Assembly (NCBI GenBank): GCA_045636125.1
Contig: JAZTWX010000023.1
Location: 1 to 43,783, forward strand
DNA from: HGM04593 sp045636125
Lineage (GTDB): Bacteria > Bacteroidota > Bacteroidia > Bacteroidales > Bacteroidaceae
DNA length: 43,783 nt
Direction of reading: 5' to 3'
Made by a program: the position numbers and the translations under genes. The notes below the pieces were generated by a model, which saw nothing but the letters and a program-made list of their open reading frames with translations, did not search any database and was not told where the DNA came from. Of the stretch, positions 16,618 through 25,897 are shown one piece after another (the stretch's first letter is position 1; every line of letters starts with the position of its first letter).

Positions 16618-17298
16618 TTAGAACAGTCTTACCGAGTAACCCAGTCTCACTGTTATTGTCTGGTTGGCCGAACGACCAAAATCATCGGTTTTTGAGTTGT
16701 GGAAAATATCGCTGAGTCCATAGTAGTAACGGCCCTCAACAAAGAAGTTTCCGGCTTTTGTCTTCCACTCAAGTCCGGCGCCGCCTGCAATGCCATACTC
16801 GAACTTGTTCTCCACCTCCTTGCCATATATGGGGCGTATCGACTCGGGGCGTTTTTCGGGGTCAAGGCCACCGCCATATTCCTCTTCATCGTCAAGGAAA
16901 AAGCCTATTTGCGGGCCGAGGTTAATGAAGAATTGCAAGCCACGAGGCTCTTGTCCCCAAGCAAGGTGGGCAAGGAAAGGTACCTCGATGTAGTTGAGCG
17001 TGCGGGTGAAAGTGTAGGGCAGCTCTTTGTCGAACTCCTCTTCCCAGCCTCGCTGCGAGTAGTTTACCTCCAATTGTGCAGCGCATATCATACTGAAGTA
17101 TTTTTCGCTGGTGTATCTTATGCTCAAGCCTCCGTTTGCTCCTTTCAGCATCTTCTGGCGCAAACTGGGCTGCAGGTCCATTTTGCTCAAGTTCATACCG
17201 CCCGATACTCCAAGTTCGAAAATGCTGCGTGGCTCCTCAATTTGTGCACTTGCGGTGAGGGCTGCAAGGGAAAATATTATTGCCAGTAATCTTTTCAT
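16618..17298 (-). CDS. Outer-membrane beta-barrel protein (porin-family / PorT-like)
   Basis: A 226-residue protein with signal peptide MKRLLAIIFSLAALTASAQ. The mature part has alternating aromatic/polar strands such as FELGVSGGMNLSKM, GGLSIRYTSEKYFS, LQFFINLGPQIGFFL, and ends with TVRLGYSVRLF, a terminal aromatic as in barrel proteins. It fits the outer-membrane beta-barrel family PF13568. No transport or binding role can be assigned. Its start codon overlaps the stop of the LysM/periplasmic-binding protein gene by the four-base ATGA, so the two are translationally coupled and probably work together at the envelope. Confidence 0.8.
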   Translation of the reverse strand: MKRLLAIIFSLAALTASAQIEEPRSIFELGVSGGMNLSKMDLQPSLRQKMLKGANGGLSIRYTSEKYFSMICAAQLEVNYSQRGWEEEFDKELPYTFTRTLNYIEVPFLAHLAWGQEPRGLQFFINLGPQIGFFLDDEEEYGGGLDPEKRPESIRPIYGKEVENKFEYGIAGGAGLEWKTKAGNFFVEGRYYYGLSDIFHNSKTDDFGRSANQTITVRLGYSVRLF

Positions 17299-19193
17299 TT
17301 GTCAAAGTCTATTTTTTCAATGTTGTACTCAGGAGTGTAGTGTACAAAATATATCTTCTTGTTGACCATACCTCCCCAGTTGTTCACGCGCTCGAATTTG
17401 AAGCCTGTCTGCACGGGTGTGAACGTTACCTGGTTTATTCTGTTGGGTAGCTCTTTACCGAATTTTGCCGCAGCCAGCAGGAAAGTGTAGCCTGTGTCAT
17501 ATCCCAACATACCGTAGCGTGGGTATATGTTGAGCAGGTTGCGGTCGAACCAGCGTGCATACTCATCCTGGAATTTTGCGGCCTCGGGCAACGAGTAGTG
17601 GCTGAAGAACGATGCGTAGAAGTATGTGTCGGCCTCGTATAGCTGTGCGCGCATATCGTTGGCATATATCTGCCACTCGGGGTAGCCGAAGAGCTTGAAT
17701 TTCGGGAGACCGAGCGTGTCGCTCTTGAGTAATATGAGCGAGGGCACAATGGTCGAAAGGGTGCTTGCGCTCGACGAAAGGGGAATGAATATATTCTCTC
17801 TCTCGCTGTCAAGCACTTTCTTTATGGGTGCGATTGCGGCACTGTCACACTCTTGTTTCACAAGCTTGCCGGTGAGCTCTGTTATGCTCTCCATCTTAAT
17901 GGTTGTGTGTGGCACGTGTTTCTGGTTGAGCCCGTCGGTGAGTGCCGAAATGAACTCTTTTTTGTTGTTGGCAGTGCTGTCCTCAACAAATATTACGTTT
18001 GCGTTGGGGAATTTCTGTGTAAAGTGGTCGATTACCTCGGAGAAGAAATAGGACTGCATTGTGTTTACAATGTACACCATTGGGTTGCGGAATATTTCAT
18101 CTTCTTTCGAGGTGAAGGGTATTACAAGGGGAATCTCCTTTTCCTGTGCATACCTTGCAAGTTCTTTGTTGTGTGAGGGGTAGAGCGCGCCAATTATAAT
18201 GTCCATATTGTCGAGCGCACCGCTTGTGAGCAGGCTGTCGAGGCTCTTGCTCTCGCGGCCCGAATCGTATGTGTTTATTTCGAACGAGTAGCCGTAGCGC
18301 TTGAGCTTTTCCACAGCCAGCAGAAAGCCTTGATAATATTCAAGCATACGGTTCTGTTCGTTGGGGGCATAGCTGCCGAGCAGGTAGGGGAGTATTACTG
18401 CTACGCGGGTGCTGTTGTCTTGTGCAAGCGCTGCAATGGAGTCCTTTTTTTCCTCAATGAGTGTGAATATCTCCTTGTTGCTCTTTTCTGCAACAATTGT
18501 GGGGCTCACAGTCTCTTTGGGTGCCTCTTTGCCGGGGATATTAAGTATGGTCTTCTTCTTTAGTTTCTTGTTTCGGTTTATATCGGGGTTCGCTGCGTAA
18601 AGCTCCTCTATTGTGATGTTGTATTTGCGGCTTATGCCATACACTGTCTCTCCTTTTTCCACTTTGTGGGTGGTCGCTTCGCGCAACGGTTCGGCGGGTT
18701 CGGGAGCGGGTGTGGTTTCAACAATGGGCTCGGCAATAACTTTACTCGCTGGAATAAGGATTACCTCGCCTGCACGGAAATTGTTTATTGACAGTCCGGG
18801 GTTTGCGGCGCAAATATCCTCGGGGGAGATGTTGTATAATTTACCCAAGCGGTATAGTGTCTCGCCGGGCTGAATTGTGTGGTAGCGGCTCTCCTTGTCG
18901 TCGGCCTCTTGTGCCACATTGCTCTGTTTGCTGCTTTTTGTGGCGGGGGCGGCTGTGGGTTGCGACGCTGCTTGGGGAATGCGCAATGCTTGCCCTATCG
19001 ATAATTTTACATCGCTGCCGGGGTTGTGCTCGACAATCTCCTGTATGCTCTTTTGGTACATACGGGAAATGGAGTAGAGTGTCTGCCCTTTGCTTACAGT
19101 GTGTATGAAATAGCTGTTGTTGCTTTGTGCATTTGCTCCAATTGCCGACAGTATTATTATCGGCAGAACAATTATGTGCTTTATTTTTTGCAT
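17295..19193 (-). CDS. Triple-LysM protein with a type 1 periplasmic-binding fold
   Basis: A 632-residue exported protein. Residues 1-23 (MQKIKHIIVLPIIILSAIGA plus NAQ) are a signal peptide; upstream in-frame ATGs at 19217 and 19286 would put 8-31 residues in front of it and are rejected. Three LysM peptidoglycan-binding repeats lie at about 29-73, 104-148 and 175-220. From about residue 263 (VAVILPYLLGSY) the protein resembles the ligand-binding domain of ABC-type amino-acid receptors and of LpoA-like proteins. No transporter genes are nearby, so a structural or regulatory role at the cell wall is more likely than uptake. It is coupled by ATGA to the beta-barrel gene. The fused family is known in Bacteroidota but its role is not, as far as I know. 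Confidence 0.82.
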   Translation of the reverse strand: MQKIKHIIVLPIIILSAIGANAQSNNSYFIHTVSKGQTLYSISRMYQKSIQEIVEHNPGSDVKLSIGQALRIPQAASQPTAAPATKSSKQSNVAQEADDKESRYHTIQPGETLYRLGKLYNISPEDICAANPGLSINNFRAGEVILIPASKVIAEPIVETTPAPEPAEPLREATTHKVEKGETVYGISRKYNITIEELYAANPDINRNKKLKKKTILNIPGKEAPKETVSPTIVAEKSNKEIFTLIEEKKDSIAALAQDNSTRVAVILPYLLGSYAPNEQNRMLEYYQGFLLAVEKLKRYGYSFEINTYDSGRESKSLDSLLTSGALDNMDIIIGALYPSHNKELARYAQEKEIPLVIPFTSKEDEIFRNPMVYIVNTMQSYFFSEVIDHFTQKFPNANVIFVEDSTANNKKEFISALTDGLNQKHVPHTTIKMESITELTGKLVKQECDSAAIAPIKKVLDSERENIFIPLSSSASTLSTIVPSLILLKSDTLGLPKFKLFGYPEWQIYANDMRAQLYEADTYFYASFFSHYSLPEAAKFQDEYARWFDRNLLNIYPRYGMLGYDTGYTFLLAAAKFGKELPNRINQVTFTPVQTGFKFERVNNWGGMVNKKIYFVHYTPEYNIEKIDFDK

Positions 19194-19425
19194 AAATAGC
19201 CTATGTTTAGGGTGCATATTACCTTGCGAAGATAGTGATATTTTGCCAAAAACTGGGAATATAGTGCGATAAATCTTTGTGGTCACATAATAAATGTGCG
19301 CGCGGGAGGCACTGGTAGCTTTTTTTAGCTCTTTTTTTGCTTTTTTTCTCCGTTTTCTCGTTCTTATGGATTATTTTTGTTGTTTGATGAAATGCCGTTT
19401 GTGCGGCTTTATAGTTTTTTTGATT

Positions 19426-20160
19426 ATGAGATACGGATATATAAAAAGTGCGTTGCTTGCAGTGATGCTTCTTGTGGTGGCGCTGCCTTTGAGCGCGCAG
19501 GATATTGAGACTCCGTTGCCTGAGGCGCGTGTTTTTGCAGCCGATGGTACGGTAGAGGCAACGCTTGCCTTTGGTGAGGATTACACAGGCGAAGCTCCGT
19601 TGAAAGTGGAATTCAACGCAAATGCGGCCGATGTGCAGGGCTACTCGCTCGTGTGCAGTTGGGATTTTACCCGCGAGGGTGAGAACTCTCCTTTCCTCAC
19701 CCGCTACGATGCTGTGGTGGAGTATGAATTCTGCGAGAGCGGAACAATTGTGGTGCAGCCCAAAATTGTGTACACAAGCACCGAAAATCCCGAAATAGTG
19801 TACGAATACACCTCTCCCGACATTGAGCCTTTCCGCATAGTGCTGGCCGAGTCGACTCTCGAGGTGCCTAATGCCTTTTCGCCCAACGGCGATGGTATAA
19901 ACGACTATTTCAATGTCTATAATGTAAAATCCATTATAAAATTCAACGCAGCAATATACAACCGCTGGGGGCAACAGCTCTACTCGTGGGGTATAGACAA
20001 AATGAACTGCGAGGAGTGTGGATGGGACGGTACATACAAGGGCACTCCCGTGAAGGATGGTGTCTATTTTGTGGTTGTAACTGCCAAGGGCGCCGACGGC
20101 CGTAATTATGAGATACGCCGCGATGTGAATATCTTGCGTGGTTATTCCGAGGGTAAATAA
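19426..20160 (+). CDS. Small secreted protein with gliding-motility-type C-terminal domain (T9SS type B)
   Basis: A 244-residue protein. MRYGYIKSALLAVMLLVVAL plus PLSAQ is a signal peptide; in-frame ATGs further upstream (19294, 19366) would put a long hydrophobic stretch in front and are rejected. Residues about 55-140 look like a PKD or Ig-like domain (VQGYSLVCSWDF). From residue 146 the CHU_C / type B sorting domain is clear: EVPNAFSPNGDGINDYFNV, IYNRWGQQLYSW, and KGTPVKDGVYFVVV. Such domains direct export and surface attachment through the type IX secretion system. The protein is mostly the sorting domain itself, so it could be a small surface anchor. It lies six bases before uvrA in the same direction. 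Confidence 0.85.
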   Translation: MRYGYIKSALLAVMLLVVALPLSAQDIETPLPEARVFAADGTVEATLAFGEDYTGEAPLKVEFNANAADVQGYSLVCSWDFTREGENSPFLTRYDAVVEYEFCESGTIVVQPKIVYTSTENPEIVYEYTSPDIEPFRIVLAESTLEVPNAFSPNGDGINDYFNVYNVKSIIKFNAAIYNRWGQQLYSWGIDKMNCEECGWDGTYKGTPVKDGVYFVVVTAKGADGRNYEIRRDVNILRGYSEGK

Positions 20161-20166
20161 AAGACT

Positions 20167-23001
20167 ATGAGCGTGAAAGAGGAGAAAGGAAAAATTGAGG
20201 TGTTTGGCGCCAGGGTGCACAACCTCAAGAATATAGATGCCGAGATACCGCACAATTCGCTCACGGTTATCACCGGCTTGAGCGGCAGTGGAAAGTCGTC
20301 GTTGGCCTTCGATACAATTTTTGCCGAGGGACAGCGCCGCTATCTCGAAACATTTTCCACCTATGCGAGGAATTTCCTGGGTGGTATGGAGCGTCCCGAT
20401 GTTGACAAAATCACCGGGTTGAGCCCTGTAATATCCATTGAACAGAAGACCACAAACAAGAACCCGCGTTCAACCGTGGGAACGACCACCGAAATATACG
20501 ACTATATGCGTCTGCTCTTTTCCCGCGCCGGCGAGGCTTATTCTTACCTCTCGGGCGAGAAGATGGTGAAATACTCCGAGGAGCAGATTCTTCAGCTGCT
20601 GCTCGATGCTTATGCCGGCAAACGCATCTATATGCTTGCACCGCTTGTGAAAGGGCGCAAGGGACACTATAAGGAACTTTTCGAACAGATGATGCACAAG
20701 GGTTACCTGAACGTGCGTATCGACGGAGAGATGTGTGAGCTCTCGCGTGGTTTGATGGTAGAGCGCTACAAGAACCACGACATTGAGGTGGTGATAGACA
20801 AGCTTGTGGTTGATGCAAAGGACACCGACCGCCTGAAGCAGAGCCTTGCAACAACATTGCAGCAGGGCGATGGGCTTGTGATGATAATGGAGATGCCGTC
20901 GGGCAGCGTGCGTTATTTCAGCAAGCGCCTTATGTGTCCCACCACCGGTCTCTCCTACAAAGAACCCGACCCCCACAATTTCTCCTTCAATTCGCCACAG
21001 GGCTTCTGCCCCAAATGTAAGGGATTGGGCGTTGTGAGTGCGGTTGATGTAGAAAAGGTGGTGCCCGACCGCTCATTGTCGGTATATGACGGTGCGCTTG
21101 CACCGCTTGGAAAGTATCGCCGCTCGTCAATCTTTCAGCAGCTTGAAGCTGTGCTTGCCCGCTACGATGCTACGCTCAAAACCCCGGTAGAAGAACTACC
21201 CGACGAGGCTATAGATGAAATCCTTTATGGTTCGCCCGTGCCGCTAACCTACGGCGAGGGAACCGATATGTACTACGACAGTATAACAACATACGACGGC
21301 CTTGTAAAATACATTCAGTTGCAAAAGGAGACAAGCACCTCGGCAAAAGAGTTGCGTTGGGCCGAACAGTTCTCGGTTATGCAACCTTGCCCCGAGTGTG
21401 GCGGAGCGCGCCTTAACAAAGAGGCTCTGCACTATCTCATAAACGGAAAGAATATTCACGAACTTGCGACAATGGACATTGCCCTGTTGCACGAGTGGTT
21501 CAATAACCTCGGTCCTGCGCTCAATGAGAAACAGCGTGCCATTGCAACCGAAATAGTAAAGGAGATTCAGTCGCGCATAGGCTTTTTGCTCGATGTGGGG
21601 CTGGGGTATCTCTCGCTCAATCGCTCATCGGCCTCATTGTCGGGTGGCGAGGGGCAGCGCATAAGGCTTGCCACGCAGGTGGGCTCGCGCCTGGTAAACG
21701 TGCTTTACATTCTCGATGAGCCCAGTATAGGCCTTCACCCGCGCGACAACGACAGGCTCATAAATTCGTTGAAGGCGTTGCGCGACAGCGGAAATACCGT
21801 TGTTGTGGTGGAGCACGACAGAGATATTATGCTGGCGTCGGACTATATAATTGATATGGGGCCGAAGGCCGGCCGTAAGGGTGGCGAGGTTGTCTTCGCG
21901 GGTACTCCGCAGGCAATGTTGGCTGCCGATACTATGACAGCCCGTTTCCTTGAGGGTAAGGAGCGCATTGAAATTCCTGCAACGCGTCGCCCAGGCAACG
22001 GAAAGAGCCTGAAGATATTCGGTGCGTGCGGCAATAACCTCAAGAATGTGGATGTGGAGTTCCCTCTCGGTAAACTCATATGCGTTACAGGTGTGTCGGG
22101 TGGTGGAAAATCGTCGCTCGTGAACGACACCCTGCAGCCTGTTTTGATGAAACATTTTTACAACGCCTTGCGCGAGCCCTTGCCTTACGACAGGATAGAG
22201 GGCATTGAAAATGTCGATAAGGTGGTGGCTGTAGACCAGTCTCCTCTTGGCCGCACACCCCGTTCCAACGCAGCCACATACACAGGCGTGTTTGCCGATA
22301 TACGCAACCTTTTCGTGGAACTGCCCGAAGCAAAAATACGCGGTTACAAGGCGGGGCGTTTCTCGTTCAACGTGTCGGGCGGCCGCTGCGACGCTTGCAG
22401 CGGAAACGGATACAAAACGCTGGAAATGAATTTCTTGCCCGATGTTATGGTGCCTTGCGAAGTGTGTCGCGGCAAGCGTTACAACCGCGAGACATTAGAG
22501 GTGCGCTACAAGGGAAAATCCATTGCCGATGTACTCGATATGACAATTAACGTTGCAGTGGAGTTTTTCGAGAACGTTCCCACTATACTCAACAAAATAA
22601 AGGTGTTGCAGGATGTAGGTCTCGGTTACATAAAGCTCGGGCAACCGTCTACAACCTTGTCGGGTGGTGAGAGCCAGCGTGTGAAGCTCGCAACCGAGCT
22701 TTCGAAGCGCGACACGGGAAAAACCATTTATCTGCTCGACGAGCCCACCACAGGCCTCCATTTCGAGGATATCCGTGTGCTTATGGATGTAATTAACCGC
22801 CTTGTAGACAAGGGTAACACGGTGGTTATAATTGAACACAACCTAGATGTGATTAAAATGGCCGACCATATTATAGATATGGGGCCCGAGGGTGGCCGCG
22901 ACGGTGGTATGATTATGGCTACCGGCACGCCCGAAGAGGTTGCTGCCTGTGGAAAAGGACGCACAGCACCTTACCTTGCAGCTGAGCTTGGGATTAAATA
23001 G
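20167..23001 (+). CDS. uvrA: Excinuclease ABC subunit A
   Basis: ATP-dependent DNA-damage recognition subunit of nucleotide excision repair, acting with UvrB in the cytoplasm. The 944-residue protein has two ABC ATPase modules: Walker A GLSGSGKSS with lysine 43 and GVSGGGKSS with lysine 648, signature LSGGEGQRIRLATQ and LSGGESQRVKLATE, and Walker B YILDEPSIGLHP and YLLDEPTTGLHF. Zinc-binding cysteines are seen in GFCPKCKGLG and in the C-terminal finger RCDACSGNGY with PCEVCRGKRY. Length is standard. It shares a run with the small type IX secretion substrate before it, probably by read-through. Confidence 0.97.
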   Translation: MSVKEEKGKIEVFGARVHNLKNIDAEIPHNSLTVITGLSGSGKSSLAFDTIFAEGQRRYLETFSTYARNFLGGMERPDVDKITGLSPVISIEQKTTNKNPRSTVGTTTEIYDYMRLLFSRAGEAYSYLSGEKMVKYSEEQILQLLLDAYAGKRIYMLAPLVKGRKGHYKELFEQMMHKGYLNVRIDGEMCELSRGLMVERYKNHDIEVVIDKLVVDAKDTDRLKQSLATTLQQGDGLVMIMEMPSGSVRYFSKRLMCPTTGLSYKEPDPHNFSFNSPQGFCPKCKGLGVVSAVDVEKVVPDRSLSVYDGALAPLGKYRRSSIFQQLEAVLARYDATLKTPVEELPDEAIDEILYGSPVPLTYGEGTDMYYDSITTYDGLVKYIQLQKETSTSAKELRWAEQFSVMQPCPECGGARLNKEALHYLINGKNIHELATMDIALLHEWFNNLGPALNEKQRAIATEIVKEIQSRIGFLLDVGLGYLSLNRSSASLSGGEGQRIRLATQVGSRLVNVLYILDEPSIGLHPRDNDRLINSLKALRDSGNTVVVVEHDRDIMLASDYIIDMGPKAGRKGGEVVFAGTPQAMLAADTMTARFLEGKERIEIPATRRPGNGKSLKIFGACGNNLKNVDVEFPLGKLICVTGVSGGGKSSLVNDTLQPVLMKHFYNALREPLPYDRIEGIENVDKVVAVDQSPLGRTPRSNAATYTGVFADIRNLFVELPEAKIRGYKAGRFSFNVSGGRCDACSGNGYKTLEMNFLPDVMVPCEVCRGKRYNRETLEVRYKGKSIADVLDMTINVAVEFFENVPTILNKIKVLQDVGLGYIKLGQPSTTLSGGESQRVKLATELSKRDTGKTIYLLDEPTTGLHFEDIRVLMDVINRLVDKGNTVVIIEHNLDVIKMADHIIDMGPEGGRDGGMIMATGTPEEVAACGKGRTAPYLAAELGIK

Positions 23002-23029
23002 TAAGGAGCATACAATATGTAATCTTAAT

Positions 23030-23067
23030 AAAATATGGTGACTTTCTCGAGAAAGTCACCATATTTT
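23030..23067. terminator. Bidirectional intrinsic terminator
   Basis: A perfect 38-base palindrome centred on CTCGAG with AAAA at the left end and TTTT at the right. It separates the converging uvrA and thrC genes. Confidence 0.88.
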
Positions 23068-23103
23068 GCTTTTAGTATTTCTTTTATACTATAACGCCTG
23101 CTA

Positions 23104-24435
23104 TTAATAGTAGCAAGTGTCCGATTTGTACAACTGGTCCTTGATGAGGAAGCTTTTGAGGTCGTCGAATTCCTTGGACATTTCAACAGTCTCCTTCTTG
23201 CCTTTCATAAACTCCTGCAATGGGAGGGGTATTTCAATGCTCTCGCCCAGAATGTTGTCAATTGTATCTTTGAATTTTGCGGGGTGGGCTGTTTCGAGGA
23301 ACACACCGGTTTCGTCCTTGTGCAATTGCTCTTTCAGTGCAAGGTAACCGCAGGCTCCGTGGGGGTCGAGCAGGTATTTGCACTCTTCCCAAGTCTCTTT
23401 CACGCCGCGGGCAATCTGCTCGTCGTTGTATGTGGCACCGCCCACGTGTTTGCAAATGTTCTCGTGGTTGTGGCCGTAGAGGTCGAGTATGCGGGCGAAG
23501 TTGCTGGGGTTGCCCACGTCCATTGCGTTGGCAATTGTGCACACCGATGCTTTGGGCTCGAAGTTTCCTGTCTGCAGGTAGTTGAAGAAGATGTCGTTGC
23601 GGTTGTTGGCTGCAATGAATCGTTTAATGGGCAAGCCCATCTCCTGTGCAAAGAGTCCGGCGGTGATGTTACCGAAGTTTCCGCTGGGAACCGAAACTAC
23701 AATATTGTCGGCCTTGCCCATCTTCTTGAGCTGTGCGTAGGCGTAGAAGTAGTAGAACGACTGCGGGAGAAAGCGCGCAAGGTTAATTGAGTTTGCGCTT
23801 GTGAGGAACATCTTCTCGTTCAGTTCCTCGTCGAGGAAGGCGCGTTTTACAAGTGCCTGGCAATCGTCGAAACAGCCGTCAATTTCGAGTGCTGTGATGT
23901 TGCGTCCCAGTGTGGTGAACTGTTTTTCCTGTATCTCGCTTACCTTTCCTTTGGGGTAGAGAATGTATACGTGTACTCCGTCAACTCCCAGGAAACCGTT
24001 GGCCACGGCGCTACCAGTGTCGCCCGATGTTGCAACTAGCACGTTAACGCGTTTGTCGGTGCTGTTCTTTACAAAATAGCCCAAGAGGCGAGCCATAAAG
24101 CGGCCACCTACATCCTTGAATGCGAGGGTTGGGCCGTGGAAAAGCTCAAGCGAGTAGATGTTATCTTTTACGTGTACAACTGGAGTGTCGAAACTGAGTG
24201 TGTCGTAGACAATTGCTTTGAGGTCGTCGGCGGGAATCTCCTCGCCAAAGAATGCCTGAGCTACGTGGAACGACATCTCCTGAAAACTCATCTGTTCGAT
24301 GTTGTCGAAAAACTCTTTCGGCAACTTGTTTATTTTGTTGGGCATATAGAGGCCCTTGTCGGCTGCAAGTCCCTTTATTACTGCTTCCTCGAGGCTTATA
24401 TCGCTGACTATTTTGTTTGTACTGTAATATTTCAT
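23104..24435 (-). CDS. thrC: Threonine synthase
   Basis: Converts O-phospho-L-homoserine to L-threonine with pyridoxal phosphate (EC 4.2.3.1). The 443-residue protein starts MKYYSTNKIVSDISLEEAV and carries LFHGPTLAFKDVGGRFMARL, with the PLP lysine at residue 107, then ATSGDTGSAVANGFLG and VPSGNFGNITAG, the phosphate-binding loop region. Length and order of motifs match the yeast/E. coli ThrC type. It is the last gene of a two-gene operon, 36 bases after the ApgM-type gene, and is likely controlled by the threonine-rich leader at 25881-25988. Confidence 0.96.
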   Translation of the reverse strand: MKYYSTNKIVSDISLEEAVIKGLAADKGLYMPNKINKLPKEFFDNIEQMSFQEMSFHVAQAFFGEEIPADDLKAIVYDTLSFDTPVVHVKDNIYSLELFHGPTLAFKDVGGRFMARLLGYFVKNSTDKRVNVLVATSGDTGSAVANGFLGVDGVHVYILYPKGKVSEIQEKQFTTLGRNITALEIDGCFDDCQALVKRAFLDEELNEKMFLTSANSINLARFLPQSFYYFYAYAQLKKMGKADNIVVSVPSGNFGNITAGLFAQEMGLPIKRFIAANNRNDIFFNYLQTGNFEPKASVCTIANAMDVGNPSNFARILDLYGHNHENICKHVGGATYNDEQIARGVKETWEECKYLLDPHGACGYLALKEQLHKDETGVFLETAHPAKFKDTIDNILGESIEIPLPLQEFMKGKKETVEMSKEFDDLKSFLIKDQLYKSDTCYY

Positions 24436-24471
24436 AAGTGTTCGTTTTTTTGTATGCTTTTTCTTATGTGT

Positions 24472-25683
24472 CTATTCTTGCATAAATGCTTTAATGAATT
24501 CGTCCTCCTTCAACAGACCGTAGCTGCCGTTGTGTGCCGCAACCTCGTCAAATGTTTCCACACTGTCGGGGGTGATGCCGGGGTACCATATGAGGAACGG
24601 AACGGGTTCGGCTGTGTGGGTGCGGTATTCGCAGGGAGTGGGGTGGTCGGGCAGAATGGCTATTGCCACCGGTTCGTCCCACTGTTTCACTGCTTCGTAT
24701 ATGGGGCCCACTGCGCGGCTATCGAGGTTTTCAATTGTCTTTATTTTAAGTGCAACGTCGCCCTCGTGGCCGGCTTCGTCGCTAGCCTCAATGTGCAGGT
24801 ACACAAAATCGTCGGTCTTCAGTGCATCGAGCAGGGCTTTTGTCTTGTTCTCGTAGTTTGTGTCGTAGAGGCCGGTAGCGCCCTCAACCTCCAATACTTT
24901 GAGGCCTGCGTAGCGTCCGATTCCTCTTATGAGGTCTACGGCCGAAATAACCGAACCGCTCTTTATCTGGGGGAATTTCTCGTTCAAGAGCTCCATCTTG
25001 GGGCGATAACCGCCTCCCCAGGGCCAAATGCTGTTGGCCGCGTCCTTGCCCTGGCTTGTGCGTTTCTTGTTCAAAGGGTGCTCTTTGAGCAACTCCTGCG
25101 ACTTTGCAATAAGTTCGTTTATGAGGTTGGCTGTCTCTTCGGCCTCGGGCACGTTGGCCTTTACAAGATGAGGACGGAAGGGCTTGCCGGGAATGTCGTG
25201 GGGCGGGGTGCAGCTTATGCGTTTGTCGCCACCTTTAATTACAAGAAGATGACGGTACTGAACGCCTGTGTGGAAACGTACGCGCTCGTTACCAAGTTTC
25301 TCCTGCAGATATTTCACAAGAATGTCGGCATCCTCGGTTGTAATGTGTCCCGATGAGTGGTTCTTGAGGTTGTCCCCCTCAATGCAGACAATGTTGCAAC
25401 GCATTGCCATTTCGTCGGGTGCAAGCTCCACACCTATGCTTGCTGCTTCAAGCGGTCCGCGACCCTCGTACACAAGTGGGAGGTTGTAACCAAGTACCGA
25501 CATATTGGCTACCTCACTACCGGGGTGAAAGCCATCGGCTACTGTTACGAGACGGCCGCAACGGCCCTCTTTTGCGAGTTTGTCCATATATGGGGTGTGA
25601 GCCGCCTGCATAAGCGTTTTTCCACCCAACTCTTTTACGGCCCAGTCGGCCATTCCGTCTCCCAATATTATTATGTGTTTCAT
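24472..25683 (-). CDS. apgM: ApgM-type phosphoglycerate mutase family protein, proposed homoserine kinase
   Basis: A 403-residue member of the alkaline-phosphatase-fold cofactor-independent phosphoglycerate mutase family. It starts MKHIIILGDGMADWAVKELG, with the first metal-binding aspartate region, then PGSEVANMSVLGYNL (catalytic serine region), HIEASDEAGHEGDVALK and AILPDHPTP (metal-binding Asp/His). Members next to thr genes in Bacteroidota and Geobacter are proposed to be the homoserine kinase that these bacteria otherwise lack; this is a literature proposal, not shown by sequence. Its place between a threonine-rich leader and thrC supports the threonine role here. A true ThrB-type GHMP homoserine kinase is not in the window, nor is thrA. 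Confidence 0.88.
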   Translation of the reverse strand: MKHIIILGDGMADWAVKELGGKTLMQAAHTPYMDKLAKEGRCGRLVTVADGFHPGSEVANMSVLGYNLPLVYEGRGPLEAASIGVELAPDEMAMRCNIVCIEGDNLKNHSSGHITTEDADILVKYLQEKLGNERVRFHTGVQYRHLLVIKGGDKRISCTPPHDIPGKPFRPHLVKANVPEAEETANLINELIAKSQELLKEHPLNKKRTSQGKDAANSIWPWGGGYRPKMELLNEKFPQIKSGSVISAVDLIRGIGRYAGLKVLEVEGATGLYDTNYENKTKALLDALKTDDFVYLHIEASDEAGHEGDVALKIKTIENLDSRAVGPIYEAVKQWDEPVAIAILPDHPTPCEYRTHTAEPVPFLIWYPGITPDSVETFDEVAAHNGSYGLLKEDEFIKAFMQE

Positions 25684-25720
25684 AAACTATTTTCAATAAT
25701 TGTTTTTAATTGTTCGGGAG

Positions 25721-25794
25721 TATTTGTATGCTACAAATATTCCGCAGCGTATTGTTTGTACGCCTTAACGTTCTCTTTCACTCGCCGAGTGAAA
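25721..25794 (-). other. Hairpins in the 5' leader between attenuator and apgM
   Basis: Two perfect hairpins lie on the transcribed strand: TATTTGTA-GCA-TACAAATA (25721-25739) and TTTCACTC-GGC-GAGTGAAA (25776-25794). A third, CACAAG/CTTGTG, lies just upstream at 25801-25814. None has a T-run. They could protect the processed message or tune translation. Confidence 0.5.
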
Positions 25795-25867
25795 TAATTT
25801 CACAAGTGCTTGTGGCGCTTGTTCGATGTTTAATAAAATGTGCTGAAAAACTGTTTCACGCAGAAAC

Positions 25868-25897
25868 AAAAAAACTATCCCTACCCCCTAAGGGTAG
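25868..25897 (-). terminator. Candidate attenuator terminator of the threonine leader
   Basis: On the transcribed strand CTACCC (25897-25892) can pair with GGGTAG (25886-25881) around TTAGG, or with GGGATAG (one bulge) ending directly at TTTTTTT (25874-25868). The stop codon of the threonine-rich leader peptide (25881-25883) lies inside the hairpin, as expected when ribosome position decides termination. The stem is short (6 bp). Confidence 0.6.

Noticed and set aside
17295..19193. Amino-acid ABC transporter receptor
   Set aside because: Three LysM domains and absence of permease or ATPase genes argue against a transport role, although the fold is related.
19219..20253. A 344-codon open frame on the minus strand
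   Set aside because: It covers the type IX secretion substrate gene, whose signal peptide and sorting domain are clear, and runs into uvrA.
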